Notes: a model not told the origin generated them from the sequence alone. 64,000 bases of DNA from Gemmiger formicilis (GCF_900167555.1 NZ_FUYF01000011.1:16483-80482), one strand, 5' to 3'. Positions 41,214-50,259 are shown, counted from the first letter of the stretch. Numbers and translations: made by a program.

Positions 41214-42899
41214 ATGAACAATACAAACGACCTCTATAACCGCTGGCTAGCCCAGCCGGATCTGGACGACGCCGTCAAAGCCGAGCTCGTCTCCATCGCG
41301 GGCGACAGCGACGCCGTCACGGACCGCTTTTACCGCGATCTGGAATTCGGCACCGGCGGCCTGCGCGGCGTGATCGGCGCGGGCACGAACCGGATGAACC
41401 TCTACACCGTGCGCAAGGCAACGCAGGGGCTGGCGGACTACCTCAATGCGTCCGGCCTGCCCAAAAAGGTAGCCATCGCCCACGACAGCCGCCATAACGG
41501 TGCGCTGTTCGCCCGCGAGACCGCCCGCGTGCTGGCCGCGAACGGCATTACCGCCTGCATGTACCCCCGGCTTGAGCCGACCCCGGCGCTTTCGTGGGCG
41601 GTGCGGTACCTCGGCTGCGGTGCGGGCGTCTGCGTGACGGCCAGCCACAACCCCGCTAAGTACAACGGCTACAAGGTCTACGGCGCGGACGGCTGCCAGA
41701 TCACGCTGGAGGCTGCCGAGAAAATTCTGGCAGCTATCGAAAAAATTGATTGCTTTGACGATGTCCGGCTGGCAGATTTTGACGCCGCCGCCGCCGCGGG
41801 CCGCATTGTGACAATTGACGAAAAATGCCTCGATGATTTTGTGCAGGCTGTCTATGACCAGCGCGTCGGCGACGGCGCGGGCATCGACGCGCTCAAGCTC
41901 GTCTACACCCCGCTGAACGGCACGGGTCTGGAATGTGTGAAAAAGCTGCTGAAAAAGCTCGGCGTGACCCATGTGACCGTTGTGCCCGAGCAGGAAAAGC
42001 CCGACGGCGACTTCCCGACCTGCCCCTACCCGAACCCCGAGATCCGCGAAGCTATGCAAAAAGGCTTGGAGCTGTGCGACAAGGTCCGCCCCGATCTGCT
42101 GCTGGGCACCGACCCCGACTGTGACCGCTGCGGCACCGCCGTGCCCGACGGCAAGGGCGGCTACCGGCTGATTACCGGCAATGAGATGGGCATCATCCTG
42201 CTGGACTATATCTGCCGCACCCGTCTGGCACAGGGCACGATGCCCGCCGACCCCGTGGCGGTAACGACGATCGTCTCCACCGATATGGCAGCGCCGGTGG
42301 CAAAAAAATACGGCGTTGAGCTGCGCCGCACCCTGACCGGCTTTAAGTTCATCGGCGAGCAGATCGGCAAGCTGGAGGCCGAGGGGCGTCCCGAACGCTA
42401 TATCTTCGGCTTTGAGGAGAGCTACGGCTACCTGTCCGGCGGCCACGTCCGCGACAAGGACGCTGTCAACGCGACGCTGCTGGTCTGCGAGGCCGCGGCC
42501 TGGTACGCCCAGCAGGGCAAGACGCTGCTGGACGCCATCGAGGCGTTGTACAGGGAGTTCGGTTACTACCGCAATGCGCTGTGCAGCTTTGCCTTTGAGG
42601 GCGAGAGCGGCATGCGCACGATGCAGGAGCTGATGAAGAAGCTGCGCGCCAACGCCCCGGAGGACATTGCCGGGTACAAGGTGGAGTCCGTCGTGGACTA
42701 CGACACCGACGGCACCGGGCTGCCCCGCGCCAACGTGCTGGAATACCATCTGGACGGCGGGCATAAGCTGATGGTCCGCCCCTCCGGCACCGAGCCGAAA
42801 ATTAAAGTTTATCTTTCCGCCGTTGGCGACAGTGAAGCAGCCGCCGATGCCGTGAACGCCGCGCTGGCCAAAGCCGCCGCAGACATGATGAGAGCGTGA
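41214..42899 (+). CDS. Phosphoglucomutase/phosphomannomutase
   Basis: This is a 561-residue alpha-D-phosphohexomutase that interconverts hexose 1- and 6-phosphates. The phosphoserine is S144 in VTASHNPAKYNG. The metal loop is GTDPDCDRCG, the sugar-binding loop FGFEESYGYLSGG and the phosphate-binding tail VRPSGTEPKIKVYL. Length fits the long PgcA-type enzymes. AAAGGAGAAACTCC precedes the ATG. The mannose-6-phosphate isomerase gene follows 5 nt after the stop (or overlaps it if a GTG start is used), so together they feed sugar nucleotide precursors for surface glycans. Confidence 0.94.
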   Translation: MNNTNDLYNRWLAQPDLDDAVKAELVSIAGDSDAVTDRFYRDLEFGTGGLRGVIGAGTNRMNLYTVRKATQGLADYLNASGLPKKVAIAHDSRHNGALFARETARVLAANGITACMYPRLEPTPALSWAVRYLGCGAGVCVTASHNPAKYNGYKVYGADGCQITLEAAEKILAAIEKIDCFDDVRLADFDAAAAAGRIVTIDEKCLDDFVQAVYDQRVGDGAGIDALKLVYTPLNGTGLECVKKLLKKLGVTHVTVVPEQEKPDGDFPTCPYPNPEIREAMQKGLELCDKVRPDLLLGTDPDCDRCGTAVPDGKGGYRLITGNEMGIILLDYICRTRLAQGTMPADPVAVTTIVSTDMAAPVAKKYGVELRRTLTGFKFIGEQIGKLEAEGRPERYIFGFEESYGYLSGGHVRDKDAVNATLLVCEAAAWYAQQGKTLLDAIEALYREFGYYRNALCSFAFEGESGMRTMQELMKKLRANAPEDIAGYKVESVVDYDTDGTGLPRANVLEYHLDGGHKLMVRPSGTEPKIKVYLSAVGDSEAAADAVNAALAKAAADMMRA

Positions 42900-42904
42900 A
42901 CGGT

Positions 42905-43810
42905 ATGGCAATTCTGAAATTGACCCCGAGCTGCCAGGATTATCTGTGGGGCGGCAGCCGCCTGCGCACCGATTTCGGCATCAAGAGCGACCTTGAACCG
43001 CTGGCCGAAGCGTGGGTGCTGTCCTGCCACCCGGACGGCCCGAGCTACCTGCCCGACGGCACGACGCTGGCGGACTACGTGGCCGCGCACCCCGAAGCTC
43101 TGGGCACGGACTGCGCAAAATTTGAGCAGTTCCCGATCCTGACAAAGTTCATCGACGCCAGCAAGAACCTGTCCATTCAGGTACACCCGTCCAACGACTA
43201 CGCGCTGAAAAACGAACACCAGTACGGCAAAAGCGAGATGTGGTATGTGCTGGACTGCGTGCCGGGGGCGTATCTCTACTACGGCTTTACGCACGAAATC
43301 TCCAAAGAGGAGTTTGCGGAGCGCATCAAAAATAACACCCTGACCGAGGTCCTGAACGCCGTGCCCGTACACAAGGGCGACTGCTTTTTTATCCCGTCCG
43401 GCACGCTGCACGCCATCGGCCAGGGCATCGTCGTGGTCGAGGTGCAGCAGAACTCCAACGTGACCTACCGCGTCTACGACTACGGGCGCGTCGGTGCGGA
43501 CGGCAAGCCCCGCGCCCTGCACATTGAAAAGGCGCTGGACGTGACCCGCCGCACGCCGCCGCAAAAGCACGACTTCGGCAGCCATCTCGCGCAGTGCGAG
43601 TATTTCACGGTGGACGTGAAAAAAGGCGCGTTTGACGGTGCGGCTGACGAAAAGAGCTTTGTCTCGCTGCTCATCACCGACGGCGCAGGCACGCTGACCT
43701 GCGGCGGCGAGACCGTGAAGGTCAAAAAGGGCGAAAGCTATTTTATCCCCGCGGGCAGCGGCAAGTACGCCGTGACCGGCGACTGTGAGACGCTGGTGAC
43801 GGTGGTGTAA
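42905..43810 (+). CDS. manA: Mannose-6-phosphate isomerase, class I
   Basis: This is a 301-residue zinc cupin enzyme that interconverts fructose 6-phosphate and mannose 6-phosphate. Zinc ligands are Q92 and H94 in IQVHPSNDYA and E111 in KSEMWYVLD, with a later His in PSGTLHAIG. Length matches the short Firmicutes class I form. The ATG at 42905 was chosen because MAILKLTPSCQDYLWGG is the normal family start. A GTG at 42896 would add three residues and overlap the upstream stop codon. It ends before a cluster of palindromes and a terminator. Confidence 0.92.
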   Translation: MAILKLTPSCQDYLWGGSRLRTDFGIKSDLEPLAEAWVLSCHPDGPSYLPDGTTLADYVAAHPEALGTDCAKFEQFPILTKFIDASKNLSIQVHPSNDYALKNEHQYGKSEMWYVLDCVPGAYLYYGFTHEISKEEFAERIKNNTLTEVLNAVPVHKGDCFFIPSGTLHAIGQGIVVVEVQQNSNVTYRVYDYGRVGADGKPRALHIEKALDVTRRTPPQKHDFGSHLAQCEYFTVDVKKGAFDGAADEKSFVSLLITDGAGTLTCGGETVKVKKGESYFIPAGSGKYAVTGDCETLVTVV

Positions 43811-43844
43811 AGCGGGGGAGCGGTGCTGTATCCCCCAGCCGAGC

Positions 43845-44000
43845 GGTAGGGGCCGGGCATGCCCGGCCCGCCAGTGTGCCCTTACAGCGCATTTCCCCAT
43901 TGCAGAGACAGTAGGGGCCGGGCATGCCCGGCCCGCAGGTGTCCCATAGGCGGGCGCTTGCGGAAAGGTGCAGGGCCGGGCATGCCCGGCCCCTACAGGG
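43845..44000. repeat. Three GGCCGGGCATGCCCGGCC palindromes
   Basis: Copies lie near 43852, 43917 and 43975, about 60 nt apart, with unrelated short spacers. The even spacing recalls an array, but only the hairpin cores repeat and spacers carry no sign of CRISPR structure. Confidence 0.7.
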
Positions 44001-44016
44001 CAGAAGTGAATACAGA

Positions 44017-44057
44017 AAAGACGCACTACGGAAAAACTTCCGTGGTGCGTCTTTTTT
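44017..44057 (+). terminator. Terminator before the pilus operon
   Basis: AAAAGACGCAC and GTGCGTCTTTT form the stem with inner ACGG/CCGT, followed by TTTTTTG. It probably ends the manA transcript and insulates the pilus genes. Confidence 0.88.
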
Positions 44058-44176
44058 GTAACCTTTTAGCAGAAAGCAGCCCTCGACGTGTTCCGCGGGC
44101 AGCGGACGGTATACTCCCAATTGACCCGGCGGGGAGACAAGCCCCGCGCGGGAAACCAGCAAAGGAGGAACCGTAC

Positions 44177-46753
44177 ATGAAAAAACGTCTGTTGGCTGTG
44201 CTGCTGGCCTGCTGTATGGCGGCAGGCATGGCCAACGCTGTGTTTGCGGCGGATGAGCTGCCCGCCACGGCGGAATCTGCGGCGGCGATTGCGCCCGCCG
44301 ACCCGGACCCGCCTGCCCCGGAACCCGAAATAGAGGCGGAGCCGACCCCGGCAGCTGCCCCCGCGGCAACGCCCGAGACCGCACGCACCCTCGTGATGGA
44401 GACGCTGCTCGCCGCGCCCGACACCGCGGCGCAGACTGCCGTTGTCACAAGCGCAGAGCTGGTGGACAGCATTCGGACCGACGGCTGCTTTACAGCGAAG
44501 GTCAACGGCAGCACGGACAGACTCGACGGCGCTGTGTACACCTGGTACCGCAGCAAGGACGGCACCAACTGGGAGGAGGTCCCGCAGCAGCTCTGCTCCG
44601 GCGATGCGTGGAACATCACGCCGGGCAGCGAGCACCGGCTGAACGCTGCGCTGGATGCCTGCATTGCCGGTGTCAGGGATGCGGAACGGCTGTACTATAA
44701 GGTCGAGGTCACCGGCACCGACGGCGCAAAACTCACCGCCGCGGCCATGCAGGTGCCCTACTGCATCCAGCTGCAGAACGGCAGCTTTGAAACGCCGGAT
44801 ATTGCCGGGCTGAAGGCGTATCACAACAAAAACAACAATACGCCCGCATCCCGGCTGTATTATTCCCCGGACGGTGAGACCGGCAGCTTCTTTACCCAGT
44901 ACCCGTCGGGGGAAGGGGGCATCGTCTGGCAGACCACCGGCGTGGCCAGGCACTGGCAAACCGGAAGCGCCGGCCTGTACATTGAGCTGGCGGACGGCTC
45001 CAACCGCAGCTATAACGGCACGCGGAACTACCCCGAGGCCAGCTACAGCATCGACGGCGCTTACGACGGCCGGCAGTTTGCCGAGCTGAACTGCGAGGCC
45101 TACGGCGCACTGTATCAGGATGTGCTGACCGCGCCCGGCACCACGCTGCACTGGTCGCTGGCCCACCGCGCCCGCGGCAGGGGGATGCAGGACTCAATGG
45201 CGCTGCTCATCGCGCCGGTGGATGTGGCAGCGCAGATCACCGACATTCTGGCGGGCGTTTCCAGCGAGGACGACAACAGGGGACTTCTGGTGCGCGCGGC
45301 GCTGGACCGGACCGTGCAATACAACGGCGAGGAGGTCCCCATCCGCAGCTTCATGGTCGGCGGTGAGATCACCGACGGCAGCGACCAGTGGGGCGTCCAC
45401 AGCGGCGACTACACGGTCCGGGCGGGGCAGTATGTCAGCCGGTTCTTCTTCCTGGCGCTGTCCAGCGGCAAGGGGGACCGGCGCGAGGGCAACCTGCTGG
45501 ACAAGGTCTGGTTCAGCACCGAGCCTGCGCCGCCCGTGGCCGGGCATGCCAACCTGACGCTGCGCAAGACGCTGGCGGGCAGCCTGACCGCCGACGAGCT
45601 GACCGCCGTGCGCGCGGGGCTGACCTTCACTGTGACCCGCTCCGACGGCACGGCTGTGGCCGTCATAAGCGGCGCGGATATGACCGTCGGCACCGACCCG
45701 GCCCAGTGCAGCTATACTATACAGGATCTGCCTGTGGCGTCGGAGAGCGGCACACCCTACACCTACACCGTGACCGAGACCGCCCACGCCGCCCCGGCGG
45801 CGGTGCTCTATTTGGCGAGCCGCGCCGCCGTCAACGGCGACGCGCTGCAGCCCGCGGGTGACCCACCGACGCTGGCCAACATAACGCTGCTGCAAAACGG
45901 CACGACCTACGCCGATTTTGAGAACACCTACGCCCGGCAGACCGGCAGCCTGCGGCTGACGAAGGCCGTGGACGACACGGCCCTGCGCGATGAGGCCGAG
46001 GCCGTGACGAACACTTTCACCGTCGGCAGCCTGCCCATCGGCAGCTATACGCTGGTCTATGACGACGGCACGGCCCGCACCGTCACGCTGGACGCGCCCG
46101 GCGCACTGACCGTGCCGCTCAAGGGGCTGCACAGCGTAACGGTGGAGGATGTGCCCGTGGGCAGCTACACCGTGACCGAGACCGACCACCCCGACTTAGC
46201 CGGCTGGTACTGCACGACCACCGCCGCCGCGGCGGCCGGGACGGTGCAGGTGCCGTCCGGCGGCGTGGGGGAGGCTGTCATCACCAACACCTACGCGCCG
46301 TTCCTGCGCGTCACTGTGACCAAGCAGGTCACGGGCGGCATGGGCGACACGCGCCGCGGCTTTGCGTTTACGGCGGCCATTGACGGCGCGGCGGTCACCG
46401 CGGATACCCCCTATGTACAGCCCTACGGCGGCGCGGCACTGACCGCGGACGGCTTCACGATCCCGCACAAGGGCAGCATCGTCATCGGGCATCTGAAGCC
46501 CGGCCAGACCGTGACCGTCACCGAGGAGACGCTGACCGACTACGAAACGACAATGGACGACGGCAGCAGCGTCACGCTGGGCAGCAGCTATACCGCGACC
46601 CTGACCGGCGACGCGGCGCTGACCTGCGTCAACAATAAGGACGGCGTGCCGCCCACGGGTCTTGCGCAGGACGCGGCCCCGGCAGTCTGGCTGCTGGCGG
46701 CGGGCGCGGCGCTGGCCGTGGTCTGCCGCCGCCGAAGGGAGGCTGCACCGTGA
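44177..46753 (+). CDS. Large sortase-anchored pilus adhesin or tip protein
   Basis: This is an 858-residue surface protein. The signal peptide ends near VFA (about residue 24). A Pro/Glu/Ala-rich stalk follows (about 25-75). Residues about 195-455 look like a lectin-type sandwich starting LQNGSFETPDIAG. Three or more pilin-type immunoglobulin modules follow (ANLTLRKTLAG, SLRLTKAVDD, LRVTVTKQVTG), each with a Lys and later Asn/Glu patterns that permit isopeptide bonds. The sorting signal is VPPTG (824-828), then a hydrophobic helix and CRRRREAAP. First gene of the operon, so probably the tip adhesin. AAAGGAGG precedes the ATG. The ligand is unknown. Confidence 0.85.
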   Translation: MKKRLLAVLLACCMAAGMANAVFAADELPATAESAAAIAPADPDPPAPEPEIEAEPTPAAAPAATPETARTLVMETLLAAPDTAAQTAVVTSAELVDSIRTDGCFTAKVNGSTDRLDGAVYTWYRSKDGTNWEEVPQQLCSGDAWNITPGSEHRLNAALDACIAGVRDAERLYYKVEVTGTDGAKLTAAAMQVPYCIQLQNGSFETPDIAGLKAYHNKNNNTPASRLYYSPDGETGSFFTQYPSGEGGIVWQTTGVARHWQTGSAGLYIELADGSNRSYNGTRNYPEASYSIDGAYDGRQFAELNCEAYGALYQDVLTAPGTTLHWSLAHRARGRGMQDSMALLIAPVDVAAQITDILAGVSSEDDNRGLLVRAALDRTVQYNGEEVPIRSFMVGGEITDGSDQWGVHSGDYTVRAGQYVSRFFFLALSSGKGDRREGNLLDKVWFSTEPAPPVAGHANLTLRKTLAGSLTADELTAVRAGLTFTVTRSDGTAVAVISGADMTVGTDPAQCSYTIQDLPVASESGTPYTYTVTETAHAAPAAVLYLASRAAVNGDALQPAGDPPTLANITLLQNGTTYADFENTYARQTGSLRLTKAVDDTALRDEAEAVTNTFTVGSLPIGSYTLVYDDGTARTVTLDAPGALTVPLKGLHSVTVEDVPVGSYTVTETDHPDLAGWYCTTTAAAAAGTVQVPSGGVGEAVITNTYAPFLRVTVTKQVTGGMGDTRRGFAFTAAIDGAAVTADTPYVQPYGGAALTADGFTIPHKGSIVIGHLKPGQTVTVTEETLTDYETTMDDGSSVTLGSSYTATLTGDAALTCVNNKDGVPPTGLAQDAAPAVWLLAAGAALAVVCRRRREAAP

Positions 46754-47262
46754 ACGAGACACAGCGCCGCCGTGCGCTGGCGGACGTGAAGGAGTTTTTT
46801 CTGCGCGCCGGGGCGCTGGCCGCACTGCTGCTGGTGCTGTTCGGCGTCGTGTTCGGGCTGGCGATCCAGCCGGACGACACGATGTACCCGCACTTCAAGC
46901 CCGGCGACCTGCTGCTCTACTACCGGCTGCCGCGCAGCTTTGCAGCGGGGGAGGTGGTCGTCTTTACACAGGATGACCGGCGCTGCACGGGGCGTGTTGC
47001 GGCCCGCGGCGGCGACACCGTGGAGGTGACAGAAAACGCGCTGCTGCGCATCAACGGCAGCCTTGTGGCCGAGCCGGACATTTACGAGACGACCCCCCGC
47101 TACGACAGTGACGTGACCTACCCCCTGACCCTGGCCGACGGCGAGTATTTTATCCTCTGCGACGCCCGCGAGGGTGCGCCCGACAGCCGCCGGTACGGCC
47201 CTGTGACGGCAGAAAATATCGCCGGGCGGGTCATTGCGATTGTGAGGAGGAATGAGATTTGA
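46750..47262 (+). CDS. Signal peptidase I-like protein with altered catalytic residues
   Basis: This is a 170-residue protein with one N-terminal membrane helix (about 16-38) and an S26 fold. In active signal peptidases the segment reads SMxP with nucleophile Ser and the next box carries a general-base Lys before RV. Here they read DTMYP with T44 and TGRVAARGGD with G81 at the Lys position. The later GDNxxxSxDSRxYG box is present as CDAREGAPDSRRYGPV. Similar loss of both residues is known for SipA of streptococcal pilus loci, which acts in pilus assembly without normal catalysis. The GTG start overlaps the previous stop codon. Confidence 0.82.
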   Translation: MNETQRRRALADVKEFFLRAGALAALLLVLFGVVFGLAIQPDDTMYPHFKPGDLLLYYRLPRSFAAGEVVVFTQDDRRCTGRVAARGGDTVEVTENALLRINGSLVAEPDIYETTPRYDSDVTYPLTLADGEYFILCDAREGAPDSRRYGPVTAENIAGRVIAIVRRNEI

Positions 47263-47289
47263 TAAGGGCAAGAAGGAGATACAGGTGAA

Positions 47290-47408
47290 CTTTGCCCTCA
47301 TCCGCCGCTGCGGCGGCACCTTCCCCCGAGGGGGAAGGCTTGGGGCGGGATGCCTTCCCCTGCGGGGGAAGGTGGCCGAGGCCCCGCCCGAGGCCGGATG
47401 AGGGCCGA
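47290..47408. repeat. Branched palindrome inside the pilus operon
   Basis: CTTCCCCCGAGGGGGAAG and CTTCCCCTGCGGGGGAAG are tandem hairpins. GCCCTCATCC at the left pairs with GGATGAGGGC at the right, closing the structure. It may lower or adjust transcription between the accessory genes and the major pilin. Confidence 0.7.
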
Positions 47409-47462
47409 CCTACCGGAAACCACCCACATAACCATACACCACCCCGAAAGGAGCACATACTT

Positions 47463-48536
47463 ATGAACACCATCAAGCTTTCCGCCGTTCTGACCGCTGC
47501 TTTGCTCACGGGTGCACTCTCCGCCACGGCGTTTGCGGCAGAGACCCTGACCACGACCACCGGCAGCATCACCTTCCGCAAGGCCATCGACGTGACGAAC
47601 GCCGAGGGCGCGGGCGGCATCACGGGCACGATTGCCTTTGACGTCACCGCCGCCGACGAGAGCGACCTGCCCGACGACGGAGAGAAAAACTATGTCGGCA
47701 GCGTGGATCAGCTGGACGGCAGCGACATCATCGCCACGTTTGCGGCGGATGACAGCGGCATTGCCAACAAGGAGAGCGATGTAAGCGTCGGCTTTGACAC
47801 CTCGAAGTTCGAGGCCCCCGGCGTCTACTACTACCACCTGACCGAGCGCGACCCCGGCATCCACGGCCTGACCGCCACGACGGCGACCTACCTGCTAAAG
47901 GTGCGCGTTGTCAACGACAATACGTCCGACCCGGACGGTGCAACGTTCAAAATCGACTACGCTACGCTGACCTCGCTCGATGACAATACCAAGAGCGACC
48001 TCATCACCAATACCTACACGACCCACGGCCTGACCGTGACCAAGGCGCTGGCGGGCGACTGGGCCGACTACACCGACCACTTTATCTTCACGCTGGAGAT
48101 CACCGACCCGGACGCAGACCCGAGCCGCATGGCGTCGGTCACGGTCCAAACCACAAGCGCGGCGGGCGTGAGGAGCAACGCCGAGGTGAAGCCCTTTACA
48201 AACGGCAAGGTCAGCTTCTCGGAGACGATCCGGGGCGGCGATATGATCCAGGTGACCGGCCTGCCCACCGGCGCGGCCTACACGATCACCGAGAGCGGCC
48301 TGGACGCTGAGAAGTATACGACGGCCTGGACGCTGGACGGCGAAACGCTGAGCACCGAAAGGGCCCTGCCCACGCAGACGGTGGGTGCCGCCGACACGGC
48401 CCTGACCGTCACGAATACCCGCAGCTCGATTGCCCCCACCGGCCTGCTGCTGGACGCCGCCCCCTACGGCGCGATGCTGGCGCTGGCCGCGGGCAGCGGG
48501 CTGGTGTTCTTCCGCAAGCGCCGCCGTGAGGACTGA
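47463..48536 (+). CDS. Major pilin subunit (isopeptide-type)
   Basis: This is a 357-residue secreted pilin. The signal peptide ends at TAFA (about residue 22). Two pilin domains follow. The first (about 28-185) has TFRKAIDVTN and the VYYYHLTERDPG strand, like the Spy0128-type isopeptide domain. The second (about 188-315) begins LTVTKALAGDW and ends in an AYTITESGLDAE strand. The sorting signal IAPTG (323-327) is followed by a hydrophobic segment and FRKRRRED. GAAAGGAGC precedes the ATG. Position next to the sortase gene marks it as the polymer-forming backbone. The second residue of the sorting motif is Ala, not Pro. Confidence 0.88.
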   Translation: MNTIKLSAVLTAALLTGALSATAFAAETLTTTTGSITFRKAIDVTNAEGAGGITGTIAFDVTAADESDLPDDGEKNYVGSVDQLDGSDIIATFAADDSGIANKESDVSVGFDTSKFEAPGVYYYHLTERDPGIHGLTATTATYLLKVRVVNDNTSDPDGATFKIDYATLTSLDDNTKSDLITNTYTTHGLTVTKALAGDWADYTDHFIFTLEITDPDADPSRMASVTVQTTSAAGVRSNAEVKPFTNGKVSFSETIRGGDMIQVTGLPTGAAYTITESGLDAEKYTTAWTLDGETLSTERALPTQTVGAADTALTVTNTRSSIAPTGLLLDAAPYGAMLALAAGSGLVFFRKRRRED

Positions 48537-49297
48537 TGCCGGACCGCGCGGCGCGGCTGGCACGCCTGGGCACACGGCTGGTCAGTGCGCTGGCCGGGCT
48601 GCTGATGCTGGCGCTGCTGGCTTTCGGCGGGTTCGCGCTCTGGCAGGACGCCGCGCTGCGCCGCGGGGCGTTTGTGGGCGCGGAGCTTTTGCAGTATAAG
48701 CCCGCCGCACCGGCTGCCGACAACCCGACGCTGGCCGGGCTGCAAACCGTCAACCCCGATGTCTGCGGCTGGCTGACGGTGGACGGCACGGGCATCGACT
48801 ACCCCGTTGTGCAGGGCGCGACGAACATGGACTACGTCAACCGCGACGTCTACGGTGATTTTTCCCTGTCGGGCGCGATTTTTCTCGACAGTCGCTGTGC
48901 CGCCGACCTGACCGACCCGTACACGGTGATTTACGGCCACCACATGGACAACAGCGCGATGTTCGGCGATGTGGCGCGGTTTGCGGAGGCAGACTATTTT
49001 GCCGCGCACCCCGCGGGCAGCATAAGTCTGCCCAACGCCGCCTATACGATCGAGCTGTTCGCCTGTGTGGTGACAGATGCCTACGACACCGCCATTTACA
49101 CGCCGGAGCGTTACCCCGACGACGTGGGGGCGCTGCTGGACTATGCGGCGGCGCAGGCCGTGCAGCAGCGGGACATCGGTGTGACGGCGCAGGACCGGCT
49201 GGTGGCGCTTTCGACCTGCGCCGGAAGCGAGACAAACGGGCGGGTCGTCGTGCTGGGGCGGCTCTGCCCCCTGAAAGAAGGAGATGAAATGCAATGA
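48536..49297 (+). CDS. Class B sortase
   Basis: This is a 253-residue membrane-anchored transpeptidase with one N-terminal helix (about 14-38). Class B features are NPDVCGWLTVDGTGIDYPVVQG, YGHHMDNSAMFGDV with catalytic H135 or H136, and LSTCAGSETNGRVVVLGRL with catalytic C228. It cuts sorting motifs of the three neighbouring surface proteins and joins them to each other or to the wall. Clostridial class B enzymes often take xPxTG-type motifs, which fits the VPPTG, IAPTG and LPQTG set here. It overlaps the pilin stop by 1 nt and the next gene by 4 nt. Confidence 0.92.
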   Translation: MPDRAARLARLGTRLVSALAGLLMLALLAFGGFALWQDAALRRGAFVGAELLQYKPAAPAADNPTLAGLQTVNPDVCGWLTVDGTGIDYPVVQGATNMDYVNRDVYGDFSLSGAIFLDSRCAADLTDPYTVIYGHHMDNSAMFGDVARFAEADYFAAHPAGSISLPNAAYTIELFACVVTDAYDTAIYTPERYPDDVGALLDYAAAQAVQQRDIGVTAQDRLVALSTCAGSETNGRVVVLGRLCPLKEGDEMQ

Positions 49298-49923
49298 CCT
49301 TTGGCAAAACGGCCCTGCGGTGCTGGCTGCCCGCAGCGGCCCTGCTGCTGGCGCTGCTCTGCCCGCTGCCCGTGGCGGCTGCGCGGGCGGGCACGGCGAT
49401 CCCCGTCAGTGTCCGCACCGACGGCGCGGCGGCGGACGCCGTCTATACGGTGGAGCTGACGCCGCTGGACGCGGCCCCCGTGCCTGTGCAGCGTGCCCTG
49501 ACCGTAAAAAACGGCGGCACCGTGTATTTTACGGGCTTCGCCTTTGACGAGCCGGGGGATTACCGGTATCTGATTGCCGAGCGCAGCGGCGGCGCTGCCC
49601 ACACGACCTACGATGCGCACAGCTACACGGTCACGGTCCGGGTGACGGGCCGCCCGGACGGCGGTCTTGCCGCCGGGCTCTGGGCCGTGCGCAGCGGGGA
49701 GACCGCGAAGGCCGACGGCGTGCTGTTTGTGAACCGGTATGACCCGCCGGAGACCGCCGCGGCAGCGGTGACTGCGTCAGCCGCGGCAGCTGGCACACGG
49801 ACCGTGAAGGCTGCCGCCCCGGCGGCGCTGCCGCAAACCGGGGACGGCTTCCCCGTCGAGGCGCTGGCCGCCGCGTTTTGCGCAAGCGTCATCGGGTTTG
49901 GCACGGCGTGGAAAAGGAGGTGA
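49294..49923 (+). CDS. Minor pilin or basal anchor subunit
   Basis: This is a 209-residue secreted protein. The signal peptide ends near VAA (about residue 30). One beta-rich domain (about 33-150) has pilin-like YTVELTPLDA, FTGFAFDEPGDYRYLI and SYTVTVRVTG strands. An Ala-rich stalk precedes a canonical LPQTG (179-183), a hydrophobic segment and KRR. The canonical motif, unlike the other two subunits, suggests that it is the base attached to peptidoglycan, perhaps by a housekeeping sortase encoded elsewhere. The ATG overlaps the sortase stop codon. Confidence 0.8.
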   Translation: MTFGKTALRCWLPAAALLLALLCPLPVAAARAGTAIPVSVRTDGAAADAVYTVELTPLDAAPVPVQRALTVKNGGTVYFTGFAFDEPGDYRYLIAERSGGAAHTTYDAHSYTVTVRVTGRPDGGLAAGLWAVRSGETAKADGVLFVNRYDPPETAAAAVTASAAAAGTRTVKAAAPAALPQTGDGFPVEALAAAFCASVIGFGTAWKRR

Positions 49924-49939
49924 ACCCATTAACGGCTGC

Positions 49940-50105
49940 CTCCGCCCACTGCAAAGGGGGTGGGCTGCCGCCCTCCCTTGCCCCTCTCGTCCACAACCCA
50001 TTTGGGGCACCCCGTAGGGGCCGGGCATGCCCGGCCCTCCACCTTGCCATTACCGCCCATGTATCTTTTGCCCCGTAGGGAGGGGGTCTTGACCCCTCCG
50101 CAGCC
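49940..50105. repeat. Palindromes after the pilus operon
   Basis: A GTAGGGGCCGGGCATGCCCGGCC palindrome begins at about 50015, and a GTAGGGAGGGGGTC...GACCCCTCC hairpin at about 50077. Earlier sequence (49924-50010) has no recognised structure. Confidence 0.6.
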
Positions 50106-50138
50106 TCCCGCCGCCGCTCTCTCGCCCCAACAAAAAAA

Positions 50139-50172
50139 TCGCCCCCATCCGGTTGCGGCTCCGGATGGGGGC
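50139..50172 (-). terminator. Minus-strand terminator-like hairpin
   Basis: CCCCCATCCGG and CCGGATGGGGG pair around TTGCGGCT. On the minus strand the stem is followed by CGATTTTTTTG, a good T run, yet no minus-strand gene ends here. On the plus strand no T run follows. Confidence 0.5.
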
Positions 50173-50202
50173 TTGGGGTATCGGTTTGTGTGAGGAGGAA
50201 TC

Positions 50203-50259
50203 ATGTTCCAGAATTACGGTTGCGGCTCCGTAACCCTGTGCCTATATACTACCGGATAA
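50203..50259 (+). CDS. Possible 18-residue peptide
   Basis: A strong GAGGAGGAATC site precedes ATG at 50203, and the frame runs 18 codons to TAA with two Cys. A ACGG/CCGT hairpin with loop TTGCGGCT lies inside, the same loop as in the hairpin at 50139-50172. A terminator follows at 50304. It could be a leader peptide, a free small protein or chance. No promoter was found for it. Confidence 0.25.
   Translation: MFQNYGCGSVTLCLYTTG

Noticed and set aside
43845-44000. Evenly spaced palindromes resembling a CRISPR array
   Set aside because: Only three hairpin cores occur, the same cores are scattered through the whole window, and there are no cas genes or uniform spacers.
44058-44176. Cyclic-di-GMP riboswitch upstream of the pilus operon
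   Set aside because: A small GCGGGG/CCCCGC hairpin is present, but none of the conserved aptamer segments was found.
49924-50200. Minus-strand gene ending at the terminator-like hairpin 50139-50172
   Set aside because: No minus-strand frame with a start signal or family resemblance lies upstream on that strand; it would oppose the transglutaminase gene.
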